Below, piece after piece: positions 45,205 through 53,821 of a stretch of DNA of 64,000 nucleotides. The DNA is taken from assembly GCA_964522525.1 (NCBI GenBank), contig CAZFWG010000007.1, positions 1-64,000 on the forward strand, in the 5' to 3' direction. The notes beneath the pieces were generated by a model that did not search any database, was not told the origin of the DNA, and saw nothing but the letters and a program-made list of their open reading frames with translations. The DNA comes from CAYUYV01 sp964522525 (GTDB taxonomy: Bacteria > Pseudomonadota > Alphaproteobacteria > JAJFIK01). Within the stretch, counting starts at the first letter, position 1; each line of letters starts with the position of its first letter. Both the position numbers and the translations under genes were made by a program.

Positions 45205-46134
45205 ATGGCGGATCATTCGACGGTTATTCTGCATCATTATGATACGTCCCCGTTCTCCGAGAAGATCCGCTTGATCCTGGGACTGAAAGGATTGCCCTGG
45301 GGATCGGTCAAGATCCCCTCGATCATGCCCAAGCCGGATCTGATGCCCCTCACCGGTGGTTATCGCAAGACCCCGGTCATGCAGATCGGCGCCGATATCT
45401 ATTGCGATACCACGCTCATCGCCACGGAGCTCGAACGGCGCATGCCCGTGCCCACCCTTTTTCCCGATGGCGCGCCAGCGCTTTCGGCGGGATTCTGCCG
45501 GTGGACGGACACGACGGTCTTTTTGGCCACGGTGGGCCTGATTTTCGGTGCCCTGGCCGACCATGTGCCCGAAGCCTTCATCAAGGATCGCCAGGAATTC
45601 GCAGGCGGACGGTTTGACCCCTCCGCCATGAAGCAGGCCGTTCCCATGATGCGGGATCAATGGCGCTCGGCCATGGGCTGGATCGACGACCAGCTTGGCG
45701 ACGGCCGGCCGTTCCTGACGGGCATGAAGCCGGGGCTCAGCGACATCGCCGCCTATATGAATGTCTGGTTCCTGAAGAACGGACATCCCCCGTCCGCCGA
45801 ACTGCTGGACGAATTCCCGACCCTGAAGGCCTGGGCGGACCGGGTGGCCCAGCTCGGTCATGGGGCGCCGACGGAGCTTTCCTCCGCCGAGGCGCTGGAC
45901 ATTGCCGCCGGCGCCGAACCGGTGGCCCAGGCGATGGAGGATCCGTTCGATCCCAACGGTCTGAAGCCCGGCACGGCCGTGACGGTCATGCCCGATGACA
46001 CGGGCCGGGTGCCCGTCACCGGCACTCTCGCGTCCTCATCGGCCCAGCATGTCACGATCGCCCGCAACGATGCCCGGGTGGGGCGCGTCGCGCTCCATTT
46101 CCCCCGCGCCGGTTTCCAGGTGTTCGCGAGCTAG
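45205..46134 (+). CDS. Glutathione S-transferase-like protein with C-terminal extension
   Basis: A 309-residue protein, about 90 longer than a normal GST. Residues 1-85 are a thioredoxin-like GST domain (ILHHYDTSPFSEKIRLILG, a serine-type start, and the TPVM-like turn at KTPVMQIGADIYCDT), and about 90-225 the helical domain. The extra C-terminal part (about 235-309, LKPGTAVTVMPDDTGRVPVTG onward) is beta-rich and may be a small separate domain. GSTs of this type are frequent beside lipid-degradation genes. It forms an operon with the upstream CMD gene and converges with the acyl-CoA synthetase 28 bases away. Confidence 0.87.
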   Translation: MADHSTVILHHYDTSPFSEKIRLILGLKGLPWGSVKIPSIMPKPDLMPLTGGYRKTPVMQIGADIYCDTTLIATELERRMPVPTLFPDGAPALSAGFCRWTDTTVFLATVGLIFGALADHVPEAFIKDRQEFAGGRFDPSAMKQAVPMMRDQWRSAMGWIDDQLGDGRPFLTGMKPGLSDIAAYMNVWFLKNGHPPSAELLDEFPTLKAWADRVAQLGHGAPTELSSAEALDIAAGAEPVAQAMEDPFDPNGLKPGTAVTVMPDDTGRVPVTGTLASSSAQHVTIARNDARVGRVALHFPRAGFQVFAS

Positions 46135-46162
46135 AGCGGTTTCAGGAGAACGCGAAAACAGG

Positions 46163-47968
46163 TCACACCATGCGTGTGCCCGCTTCGATCTCCTGGAAGA
46201 GATCCAAGGTCAGGGGGACGAAGCCGCCCGCCTTGTCATCCCGCAGAAACAGGGGCTCGGTAATCTGGGTGGGATCAAACCCTTCCTTGACCAGATCAAC
46301 CTTGCGGTGCTTGAAGGTGCCCGTGATTTCTATGCCGGTCTGCAGGCGCAGGAAGATCGGCCGGGCATAGGCCGGCAGCTCCTCCGCCAGGAAGGCGTGA
46401 AATCCATCGAGGTCGAAACCCTCATCGGCCACGAGGCTGACCATGCCGGCCCGTCCGTCCGTATGAGGCACATGCACGCCATAGACATTGGCTTCCCGGA
46501 CACCGGGAAAGCGGGAAATGGCCTCGGCCACTTCCGATGTGGCGACGTTTTCGCCCTTCCAGCGGAAGGTGTCACCGATCCGGTCGACGAAATAGTAATA
46601 GCCGTGGCGGTCGCGCCTCAAAAGGTCGCCCGTGCGGAAATAGAGGTCGCCCTCCTCGAAGACATGGCGCAGGACCTTCTTGCTGGTCGCGTCTTCATTG
46701 GAGTAGCCGTCGAAATGGCTGGTCGCTTTCTCGCCGATCCGGCCGACCCCCTCACCCACTTCGTCATCCTTGCACGGAATGCAGAAACCGTCCGTCCCGC
46801 GCACTGGTTGTTCCGTCTCGACATCGAAATGCACCAGATTGACCGGGAAAATGCCCTTGGCATATCCGGGAACCCGTCCCACCGCGCCGGCCTTGCCGTC
46901 GAGATTGAAGAGCGTCACATTGCCTTCCGTGGACCCGTAGAATTCGACGATGTGGGGAATCGCGAAGCGCGACTGGAACTCTTCCCAAATCTCCGGACGC
47001 AGACCGTTCCCGATGATGGCCCTCAGCTTGTGGCTGCGCTCATGGGGATGGGACGGCGCATTGACGAGATACCGGCACAACTCGCCGATATATTGGAAGA
47101 TCGTGGCGTTGTGTTGGGCCACGTCGTCCCAGAAATGGCTGACCGAGAATTTGCGTCGGATAATGACGGTTCCGCCCACCGTCAGCGCGACGCCGAGCCC
47201 GGCCACGCCGCCGGCGGAGTGATAGAGGGGCAGCGTGATATAGACCCGGTCGCTTGCTGTTGAGCCCACCGCGGCGGAGAAGCCGTTCATGGCGGTGTGC
47301 AGGCGGGCATGGGTGAATTTGGCGGCCTTGGGCAGGCCCGTCGTGCCGCTCGTGTAGATGTAGAAGCAGACATCCTTGCCGCCCAACCCGGCTCTGGCTT
47401 CCCGTCCCACGGACGATGCGGGCTGGGCCGCGAGGGTCGCGTCGAGATCCTCCGTCTCCGGCGGAAGCGGCGTGTCGGCGTCCTCTCGGGTCGCGAACAC
47501 GGTCATGGAGCGTTCGAGAAAGGGACGGGCGGTGTCCAGAGGCGCGCCAAGCTCCGTTCCCAGAATGATGTGGTTCGCCCCGGAAATGTTGAGGGAATGG
47601 GCCAGCGCATGCCCGGTCAGATTGGTGTTGATCAGGGCCGTGGCCACGCCGATCTTGGCCATGCCGAGCCAGGCCATGAGATATTCCGGCCGGTTTTCCA
47701 TCAGCAGGGCGACGGCGTCTCCCTGTTTCAGCCCTTGGGCCCGGGCCCAATGGGCATAGCGGTTGGCGGTGTCGTTGTATTCCGCATAGGTCACGCACTG
47801 GTCTTCAAACAAAATGGCGATGGCATCGGGCGTCTTGGCGGCCCAGTGTTCGATGATGTCGGCCGCCGTCTCGGTCATGTCCGATTTGACATGCCGGATC
47901 CGCCATCCGATCCGCAGCAGCGATCGCAGATAATGCAAGTCCCGCTTGATTTGTTCGAGTTGTGCCAT
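46163..47968 (-). CDS. Very-long-chain acyl-CoA synthetase, FATP-like
   Basis: A 601-residue adenylate-forming enzyme that activates fatty acids or related carboxylates to CoA thioesters. The AMP-binding signature is YIYTSGTTGLPKAAKF; YGSTEGNVTLF is the adenine/ribose segment; the hinge and C-terminal lysine region are FRTGDLLRRDRHGYYYFVDRIGDTFRWKGENV. Overall features (GVAxALINTNLTGHAL near the front and the short EGFDP end) place it with the solute-carrier FATP/ACSVL branch rather than FadD. The start at 47968 is the family-like Met; the frame continues upstream to 48097 without support. Divergent from the thiolase by 230 bases, so both may answer to one fatty-acid signal. Confidence 0.93.
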   Translation of the reverse strand: MAQLEQIKRDLHYLRSLLRIGWRIRHVKSDMTETAADIIEHWAAKTPDAIAILFEDQCVTYAEYNDTANRYAHWARAQGLKQGDAVALLMENRPEYLMAWLGMAKIGVATALINTNLTGHALAHSLNISGANHIILGTELGAPLDTARPFLERSMTVFATREDADTPLPPETEDLDATLAAQPASSVGREARAGLGGKDVCFYIYTSGTTGLPKAAKFTHARLHTAMNGFSAAVGSTASDRVYITLPLYHSAGGVAGLGVALTVGGTVIIRRKFSVSHFWDDVAQHNATIFQYIGELCRYLVNAPSHPHERSHKLRAIIGNGLRPEIWEEFQSRFAIPHIVEFYGSTEGNVTLFNLDGKAGAVGRVPGYAKGIFPVNLVHFDVETEQPVRGTDGFCIPCKDDEVGEGVGRIGEKATSHFDGYSNEDATSKKVLRHVFEEGDLYFRTGDLLRRDRHGYYYFVDRIGDTFRWKGENVATSEVAEAISRFPGVREANVYGVHVPHTDGRAGMVSLVADEGFDLDGFHAFLAEELPAYARPIFLRLQTGIEITGTFKHRKVDLVKEGFDPTQITEPLFLRDDKAGGFVPLTLDLFQEIEAGTRMV

Positions 47969-48198
47969 GACGCCCCGTCCGTATTCCGACGCTGATCTGT
48001 TGCGCGCGGGATGGTCTTCCTGGGCATTTGTAAATGCCCCGATAAGTAAATTCCACGATAAGACGGGGTCTGACGCGGTCAAGCGGTAGCCATTCACGAC
48101 CCCGTATGCATCTCGGGTTTCCCGCTTGTGCGAAATCGCTTTAAGGTAGCCTTATCTCGCCAGAGCAGCAGGCTCCCACGCCAAGGAGGATGACCCCA

Positions 48199-49383
48199 AT
48201 GACAAGCCGCACCGTCGTAATCTGCGAGCCCGTTCGCACGGCCATCGGCACCTATAACGGCACGTTGAAATCCACCCCCGCGACCGAACTCGGCGCCACG
48301 GCCATCCGCGCCGTTCTGGAGCGCAGCGGTCTGAAGCCGGAAGATGTCGGTGGCGTCATCATGGGCAACGTGGTCCAGGCCGGTAACAAGATGAACCCCG
48401 CGCGCCAGGCCAGCCGTGGCGCGGATGTTCCGGTCGAAGTGCCGGCCATGACCGTCAACCGCGTCTGCGGGTCCGGGGCCCAGGCCGTTGCCACGGCCGC
48501 CTCGGAGGTGTGGACCGGTTACGAGGATGTGATGATCGCGGGCGGCATGGAGAACATGGATGCCGCGCCCTATCTGATCATGGGCGGCCGCTGGGGCCAT
48601 CGCATGGGCCATGCCCAGATCCTCGATTCCATGCTCCTTGACGGCCTGAACGACGCCTTCTCGGGCGAGCATTCCGGTTGGCATACGGAGGATTTGGCGA
48701 CGCGCTTCCAGGTCGGGCGCCAGGAACAGGACGCCTGGGCCGAACGCAGCCAGGTGCGCTTCAGCCAAGCCCAGGCCGATGGCAAGTTCGAAGGCGAGAT
48801 CGTGCCCGTCACGATCAAGGGCCGCAAAGGGCCGGAAGAGTTTGCCAAGGACGAGCACAATCGCCCGGACACGACCATGGACACGCTCGGCAAGTTGCGC
48901 CCCGCGTTCCGCAGCGACGGCACCATCACGGCCGGCAACGCGCCGGGCCTGAACACGGCCGCCGCGGCGATGATCGTCGCGGACCGGTCTTTCGCCGAAG
49001 CCAACGGTCTGACCCCGATCGCTGAGCTCAAGGGCTATGCGGTCGCCGGCGTGGAGCCGGGCATGTTCGGCATCGGCCCGGTGCCCGCCGTTCGCAAGCT
49101 GCTGGACCGGGTCGGCTGGTCGATCAATGATGTCGAGCGGATGGAAGTGAACGAAGCCTTCGCCGCGATCGCCATTGCGGTCACGCGGGAACTGGGCATC
49201 TCGCCGGAGCTCGTCAATGTGGAAGGGGGCGCCATTGCCCACGGCCATCCCATCGGCGCGACCGGTGCCGTCTTGACGACCCGTCTTCTCCATTCCATGA
49301 AGCGCGATGGCTTGAAGCGCGGTGTGGTGACGGCCTGCATCGGCGGCGGTCAGGGCATCGCGCTCGCGGTGGAGATCCTCTGA
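48199..49383 (+). CDS. Acetyl-CoA C-acyltransferase (thiolase)
   Basis: A 394-residue condensing/cleaving enzyme: cleaves 3-ketoacyl-CoA in beta-oxidation or condenses acetyl-CoA. Active-site residues are the nucleophile Cys90 in VNRVCGSGAQ, His in GGAIAHGHPIGATGA and the second Cys in TACIGGGQG. I chose ATG 48199 because AAGGAGG (48183-48189) is correctly spaced; ATG 48190 is too close. Biosynthetic or degradative type cannot be told from these motifs. It follows the divergent acyl-CoA synthetase and ends at a strong terminator at 49430. Confidence 0.95.
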   Translation: MTSRTVVICEPVRTAIGTYNGTLKSTPATELGATAIRAVLERSGLKPEDVGGVIMGNVVQAGNKMNPARQASRGADVPVEVPAMTVNRVCGSGAQAVATAASEVWTGYEDVMIAGGMENMDAAPYLIMGGRWGHRMGHAQILDSMLLDGLNDAFSGEHSGWHTEDLATRFQVGRQEQDAWAERSQVRFSQAQADGKFEGEIVPVTIKGRKGPEEFAKDEHNRPDTTMDTLGKLRPAFRSDGTITAGNAPGLNTAAAAMIVADRSFAEANGLTPIAELKGYAVAGVEPGMFGIGPVPAVRKLLDRVGWSINDVERMEVNEAFAAIAIAVTRELGISPELVNVEGGAIAHGHPIGATGAVLTTRLLHSMKRDGLKRGVVTACIGGGQGIALAVEIL

Positions 49384-49399
49384 TCCGGCGCATGCCCGG

Positions 49400-49429
49400 A
49401 TCGTGTGAACAAGCATCGTGTGAACAGGC
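49400..49429. repeat. 15-bp tandem duplication
   Basis: Two adjacent 15-base units (ATCGTGTGAACAAGC and ATCGTGTGAACAGGC) differ at one base. They sit between the thiolase stop and its terminator. Probably a replication-slippage duplication; no binding protein is suggested. Confidence 0.8.
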
Positions 49430-49468
49430 AACGGGGCGGTCCTTACGGACGCGCCCCGTTTGCTTTTT
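49430..49468 (+). terminator. Rho-independent terminator after the thiolase gene
   Basis: AACGGGGCG (49430-49438) pairs with CGCCCCGTT (49452-49460); after one bulged G, GTCC pairs with GGAC around the loop TTAC. TTTGCTTTTT follows the stem on the plus strand. A strong intrinsic terminator 46 bases after the thiolase stop. Confidence 0.85.
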
Positions 49469-49844
49469 GGCCCCGTTTTCTCTCTGGTCCTGGTATTCGC
49501 GGCCGGGTCTTTTGGAGTCGGCCAAATGCGTTGGCGGCACGAAAGGAGGGCAACCATGCCCCCTTCGGGCCCCGGCGTCCGGTGGCGCAACTGCTCCATC
49601 ATCCAATCCGTGTGCGGTGTTCCATTGTAAACAGCGTTATCCGGCGCCCATCGTGCTGCGTTGCAATACAGCTTTCGAGAGCCCTGGACAGCTTGCAGCT
49701 GCGCGCGCCGTGGTCTTTAACCCTCTCTTAGAGCGCTGGTGAAGCCAGAGGTTTTTGGCTATCTTCCGCCACAGGGTTGGGCGGCGAGCGGACTCTCGGA
49801 GTCCCTCTCGAGCATAAGTGTTTCATTGTCCTGGGGGTTTCCAA
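49469..49844. other. Upstream region of the giant RTX gene, about 376 bases
   Basis: Between the thiolase terminator and the RTX gene. It contains a 15-base inverted repeat GCCAA-ATGCG-TTGGC (49521-49535), a tiny open frame with an excellent ribosome site (49556-49630), and then about 200 bases without evident structure. It should hold the promoter of the RTX gene. Confidence 0.45.
49556..49630 (+). CDS. Possible 24-residue leader or small protein
   Basis: ATG 49556 is preceded by AAGGAGGG at 49543-49550 with ideal spacing, the best ribosome-site match in this region. The frame encodes MPPSGPGVRWRNCSIIQSVC and four more residues, then TAA at 49628. It lies between an inverted repeat and the RTX gene 215 bases downstream. 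Nothing in the peptide suggests a function, and GC-rich DNA can produce such frames by chance, so it is listed as a candidate only. Confidence 0.3.
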   Translation: MPPSGPGVRWRNCSIIQSVCGVPL

Positions 49845-52817
49845 ATGGCGACCATCGAGGGGACCGCGGGTCCCGACGAACTCAACGGAAGCGACGCTGC
49901 CGACCTTATCTTTGGCCTGGATGGCGACGACACCATCTTCGGCGGTGCTGCAAGCGACACGCTGGTGGGCGGCGAGGGCGCCGACGAGCTTGATGGCGGC
50001 GCGGGTGGCGATTTCTTTTTCGGTTTTCTCGGCGATTTCACCGGTGACCTGATCTCCAATTTTGAATTGGGCAACACGCCGGAATCCGATCGCATCACCA
50101 TTCAGTTCGGCAGTCCGGATTCCCTGGACGTCGATTTCGCCGTGAGCGGCAATGATCTCGCGGTGACGATCACCAACACCGTCGACAATGTGGCCGACAC
50201 GCTGTTCCTGGTCGGCCTCGCTTCCCTGATCGATACGATCGATGCGGACTTCGCCTCGAACCCCGCCCTGACCGGCGCGGACATCTTTTTCAACACGACC
50301 GGCGCCGACGATGACGATGATGACGATGACGATGATGACGACGACGATGATGACGGCGGCATCACCATTACGGGTACGGATGATGCCGACCTGCTTTTCG
50401 GCACGGAAGGCAATGACGTCATTTCCGCCGGCGCCGGCAACGATACGATCGTCGGTGGCGCGGGCACCGATACCATCACCACGGGTCTTGGCGCCGACGC
50501 CATTTTCGGTCAGATCGGCACGCTCGACGGTGATGTGATTACCGATTTCACACTCGGCGCCATTGGCACCGGGGAAGCCGATTTCATCAATATCTCGCTG
50601 GTCAGCGTTCCCGACTTCGAGGGCAATGTCAGCCTGGCCGTCGATGACGATGATCTCATTCTGACCGTGACCATCGTAGGCGTTAACGGTCCCACCACGG
50701 ACGTCATCACCTTGGAAGATGTGGTCGAGGACGGCGCCACTTTCGACTTCGACTTCGCGCCCTCCACGGTCGTCGGTACGCCGGACGGCGCCGCGATCGG
50801 CATTGTCCAGACCAATGTCACCGACGATAACGATGATGATGACGACACGGACGACGATGATGCGGATGACGGCGACGATGATGACGCCGACATGGANNNN
50901 NNNNNNNNNNNNNNNNNNNNNNNNNNNNNNNNNNNNNNNNNNNNNNNNNNNNNNNNNNNNNNNNNNNNNNNNNNNNNNNNNNNNNNNNNNNNNNNNGAGA
51001 CAGGCCAGGGTGCCGACCAGATCTTCGGCACGATCGGCACTTTCGACGGCGATTTCGTCACGGATTTCACGGCCGGTGCGCCCGGCACGGACAATGTTGA
51101 TTTCATCAATGTGTCCCTTGTCTCCGAGGACGAACTTGCGGTCTCGGTGACGACCATCGGCACCAACGCGTTCGTTGAAATCACCGTCGCGGGCATCACC
51201 GACACCATCACGCTTGCCGGTGCGGCGCCCGACAACGAAGCCTTCACCGTGGATTTTGCCCCGGGCAATATCGACGGCACGTCGATCTTCCTCATCCCCG
51301 GCGCGCCCGGAACGGGTCAGCCGGCGCCTGATGATGACGACGATGACGATGATGATGACGACGACACACCGGGTGACGATCCTGTCGATGACGAGCCCGA
51401 TGACGAGGCCCCGCAGGCCAATGATGACGTGTTCAGCGCGGCGCCCGGCGAGGTCATCACCGGCAATGTGCTCGACAATGATTTTGATGCGGATGATGAC
51501 GATCTGGAGGTGACCTCCTTCACGATCGGCACGGATCCCCAGACGGCGATCACGGCCAACGCCAATCAGACCGTGCAGCTCGACGAAGGGTCCCTGACGG
51601 TCGGGGCCAATGGCTCGGTGACCTTCACGCCCAATGACGTGCTGATCACTCCGATCTTCTTTACCTACACGGTGCTCGATGACGATGGTCTGACGTCAAC
51701 GGCCGATGTCACCATCGCCTCCCAGTCGGCGGTCGAGACCAGCGACGGCCAGGACTCGTTCACCGCACGGGGTGATACGGGCAACCTGTTCATCAACGGG
51801 TTGGGCGGGAATGACACCTTCGAGACCGGCTTTGGCGACGACACCGTTTTCGGTGGTGACGGCAATGACCTGATTGACGACATCGACAATGTGGTGGCCG
51901 AGGGCGAGGATTTCGGCACGAACATCCTCGACGGTGGTGCTGGCAATGACATGCTGGTCGGCACCAACGGCAATTACAGCCTCGATGGCGGCGCCGGGGC
52001 CGACCGTTTGCTGCTCAACTCGGTGGTCGGCGACAATGTCGTTGTCGGCGGCGCTGGCAATGACCGGGTCGAGCTCGACGGTGGCGTCAACAACACGGTC
52101 GATGGCGGTGACGGCAATGATCGTCTGGAAACCACGTCGGGCAACGACACTGTCCTGGGCGGTGACGGCAATGACGTGATCCGCGATGAAGACGATCAGT
52201 TGCTCTCTGACGATGCCCCGGGCCTCAATGTGCTGAACGGCCAGGGCGGCAACGACGACATTGAAGGTGACGGCGGCCGCTACGAGATCGATGGTGGCAC
52301 CGGTAACGACACCATTGATGTGACCAACGCGGTCGGCAACAATCTGGTGCTTGGCGGTGACGGCAACGACAACATCACCTTCGCCGGCGGGATCCTCAAC
52401 ACCTTCGACGGTGGCGAGGGCGACGACACCATCACCGTCGTGGCGTCAAGCTCCAACACGTTCGGTATCGAGAACACTCTTCTCGGTGGCGCCGGAGACG
52501 ACCGGCTCGAAGCCCGCAACAGCTTCGCAAGCACGCTGAATGGCGGCATCGGCGATGACGATCTTGTCGGCGGGTCCGGATCCGATACTTTCGTTTTCGA
52601 TGCGGATTTCGGCACCGACCGGGTCTTCGACTTCGCCATCAACGGTTCCGACCAGCTTGACCTCACAGCCTTTGGCATCTCGGGTGCGGATGACTTCGCG
52701 GCCCAGGCCTCCCAGTCGGGCGGCAATGTCGTGCTGTCCCTCGACGGCAATCAGCTCACGCTGGTGGACGCCAATCTGGACTTCCTGTCGAGCAGCGACA
52801 ATTTCTTCGTAAGCTGA
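49845..52817 (+). CDS. Giant Asp-rich RTX calcium-binding protein (interrupted by gap)
   Basis: About 990 residues as assembled, starting MATIEGTAGPDELNGSDAAD. From ATG 49845 (GGGGG about eight bases before) the protein has three repeated modules: RTX nonapeptides (GGxGxDxUx type), then a beta block containing GADxIFGxIGTxDGDxxTDF, then a pure Asp run (16 Asp at 50307-50354, others near 50823-50893 and 51331-51366). A cadherin-like domain (about 545-640) and roughly eight further irregular RTX repeats follow, ending in LTLVDANLDF, a typical type I secretion tail. No signal peptide. The 100-N gap falls inside, so the true length is unknown. A terminator follows. It probably binds calcium outside the cell as an adhesin or surface-layer-like protein. 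Confidence 0.85.
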   Translation: MATIEGTAGPDELNGSDAADLIFGLDGDDTIFGGAASDTLVGGEGADELDGGAGGDFFFGFLGDFTGDLISNFELGNTPESDRITIQFGSPDSLDVDFAVSGNDLAVTITNTVDNVADTLFLVGLASLIDTIDADFASNPALTGADIFFNTTGADDDDDDDDDDDDDDDDGGITITGTDDADLLFGTEGNDVISAGAGNDTIVGGAGTDTITTGLGADAIFGQIGTLDGDVITDFTLGAIGTGEADFINISLVSVPDFEGNVSLAVDDDDLILTVTIVGVNGPTTDVITLEDVVEDGATFDFDFAPSTVVGTPDGAAIGIVQTNVTDDNDDDDDTDDDDADDGDDDDADMXXXXXXXXXXXXXXXXXXXXXXXXXXXXXXXXXXETGQGADQIFGTIGTFDGDFVTDFTAGAPGTDNVDFINVSLVSEDELAVSVTTIGTNAFVEITVAGITDTITLAGAAPDNEAFTVDFAPGNIDGTSIFLIPGAPGTGQPAPDDDDDDDDDDDDTPGDDPVDDEPDDEAPQANDDVFSAAPGEVITGNVLDNDFDADDDDLEVTSFTIGTDPQTAITANANQTVQLDEGSLTVGANGSVTFTPNDVLITPIFFTYTVLDDDGLTSTADVTIASQSAVETSDGQDSFTARGDTGNLFINGLGGNDTFETGFGDDTVFGGDGNDLIDDIDNVVAEGEDFGTNILDGGAGNDMLVGTNGNYSLDGGAGADRLLLNSVVGDNVVVGGAGNDRVELDGGVNNTVDGGDGNDRLETTSGNDTVLGGDGNDVIRDEDDQLLSDDAPGLNVLNGQGGNDDIEGDGGRYEIDGGTGNDTIDVTNAVGNNLVLGGDGNDNITFAGGILNTFDGGEGDDTITVVASSSNTFGIENTLLGGAGDDRLEARNSFASTLNGGIGDDDLVGGSGSDTFVFDADFGTDRVFDFAINGSDQLDLTAFGISGADDFAAQASQSGGNVVLSLDGNQLTLVDANLDFLSSSDNFFVS
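50307..50354 (+). repeat. Poly-aspartate codon tract (16 codons, GAC/GAT)
   Basis: Sixteen consecutive GAC or GAT codons in the RTX gene, in mixed order, so the protein tract rather than the DNA sequence is conserved. Similar tracts end the next two modules (about 50823-50893 and 51331-51366). They act as acidic linkers and are the likely cause of the assembly break. Confidence 0.85.
50897..50996. other. Assembly gap of exactly 100 N inside the RTX gene
   Basis: The round length means unknown size. The frame happens to be preserved across it, but 100 is not a multiple of three with respect to known sequence, so this says nothing about the true gap. The two sides carry matching repeat modules, so collapsed repeats are likely. 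Confidence 0.98.
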
Positions 52818-52857
52818 TGGTGCCTTGCGCACCGATCCAGGCTTCATGACACAAAGG

Positions 52858-52888
52858 ACCCCAGCCGCTCGTGTGGCTGGGGTTTTTC
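52858..52888 (+). terminator. Rho-independent terminator after the RTX gene
   Basis: ACCCCAGCC (52858-52866) and GGCTGGGGT (52875-52883) pair perfectly around an eight-base loop and are followed by TTTTC. It lies 41 bases after the RTX stop. The next gene (TusA-like) starts about 80 bases further on, so it must use its own promoter. Confidence 0.9.
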
Positions 52889-52966
52889 ATTGACCCGGGC
52901 GAAACCGGCGCCACGATGGGACCCTCGACGATATCCCCCGAACATTCGGGATCTGATGGAGCCTTG

Positions 52967-53245
52967 ATGTCCGCCACCACACCCCCGCCGGATGAGCCGT
53001 CCGATGAGCACCATGCTGCGGTGGATCTCGATCTTTCGGGCCTTGCCTGTCCGCTCCCGGTGCTCCGGGTGCGCAAGGCCCTCGCATCGGCCGCGCCCGG
53101 CGACAGTTTCGTGGTGCGCGTGACCGATCCCATGGCCCAGGTCGATCTGCCGCACCTGTGCCAGAGCACCGGAGACGGATTGAGCGAGCCCATCGCCGAT
53201 GGGGATGGCTGGCTCTTTCGCGTGACCCGCCATTCGGCCGACTGA
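52967..53245 (+). CDS. TusA-family sulfurtransferase-like protein
   Basis: A 92-residue protein with the TusA signature DLSGLACPLPVLRVRKAL; the cysteine in CPxPVL is the persulfide carrier in sulfur-relay pathways such as tRNA thiolation or sulfur oxidation. The fold's second half (PGDSFVVRVTDPMAQVDLPHLCQ) includes the usual Pro-His and a second Cys. Because the longer frame begins inside the preceding terminator, I use ATG 52967, which has a GGAG five bases upstream. No other tus or dsr gene is nearby, so its relay is unknown. Confidence 0.88.
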   Translation: MSATTPPPDEPSDEHHAAVDLDLSGLACPLPVLRVRKALASAAPGDSFVVRVTDPMAQVDLPHLCQSTGDGLSEPIADGDGWLFRVTRHSAD

Positions 53246-53337
53246 CGCCATCGTTTTACCAAGCCCTAACGCCTTTTCGCTACCACGTAAGAGGCGGCAA
53301 CCGTTCCGGCGGCCGCTTGTGAGGCAAAGGAACAGCG

Positions 53338-53706
53338 ATGAGCGAGGTCCCCAAGAGCGACGAACCGGCTATCGAACAGCCCCGGTCCATTCGCGATCTC
53401 GTGGAGAACTTCCAGGCACGGGTTCAGGAAGCCGTCATCATGGCGAATGTCCTGAGCCAGGAAATGTCCTCCATGCAAACCGATCTGCAACAAGCGGTGA
53501 TCGGGGACAACAAAGACGACGGCGACGTGGAGCCCCTGTTCTCGGCCCTGAATGAAACCGCGGAGATGGTGGTCCAGTTCACGGGCCAGCTCGAACGAGA
53601 GATCGACAGGTTCATCTGTACCGCGCGTGAGGAAATCCTCACGGTTGCCCAGAAGGTCGGGGGCCCGTCGGGGGAGGATCCGAACGCGCAAGACCTTTCG
53701 GACTAG
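53338..53706 (+). CDS. Small hypothetical protein, predicted coiled coil
   Basis: A 122-residue acidic protein with AAAGGAA before its ATG. Residues about 18-55 and 70-108 are helical with heptad-like spacing (FQARVQEAVIMANVLSQEM, LNETAEMVVQFTGQLEREI), and a KDDGDVE loop joins them, so a helical hairpin or dimer is likely. No signal peptide, membrane segment or catalytic motif. I do not recognise a family. It sits 92 bases after the TusA-like gene and 115 bases before the first TAXI gene on the same strand, so the three may share a transcript. Confidence 0.6.
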   Translation: MSEVPKSDEPAIEQPRSIRDLVENFQARVQEAVIMANVLSQEMSSMQTDLQQAVIGDNKDDGDVEPLFSALNETAEMVVQFTGQLEREIDRFICTAREEILTVAQKVGGPSGEDPNAQDLSD

Positions 53707-53821
53707 CCAACCCCCTTGCCAAGGAGGCTGAGGGGCTGCACGGTGATTCTCGAGGCACGGGCCATGAAAACACATGGACCGGGCAGTTTGGCGTGCTTCG
53801 AGAAACACTGGGATTAGCGCC

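Noticed and set aside
49400..49429. CRISPR-like repeat
   Set aside because: There are only two adjacent 15-base copies with no spacer and no cas genes.
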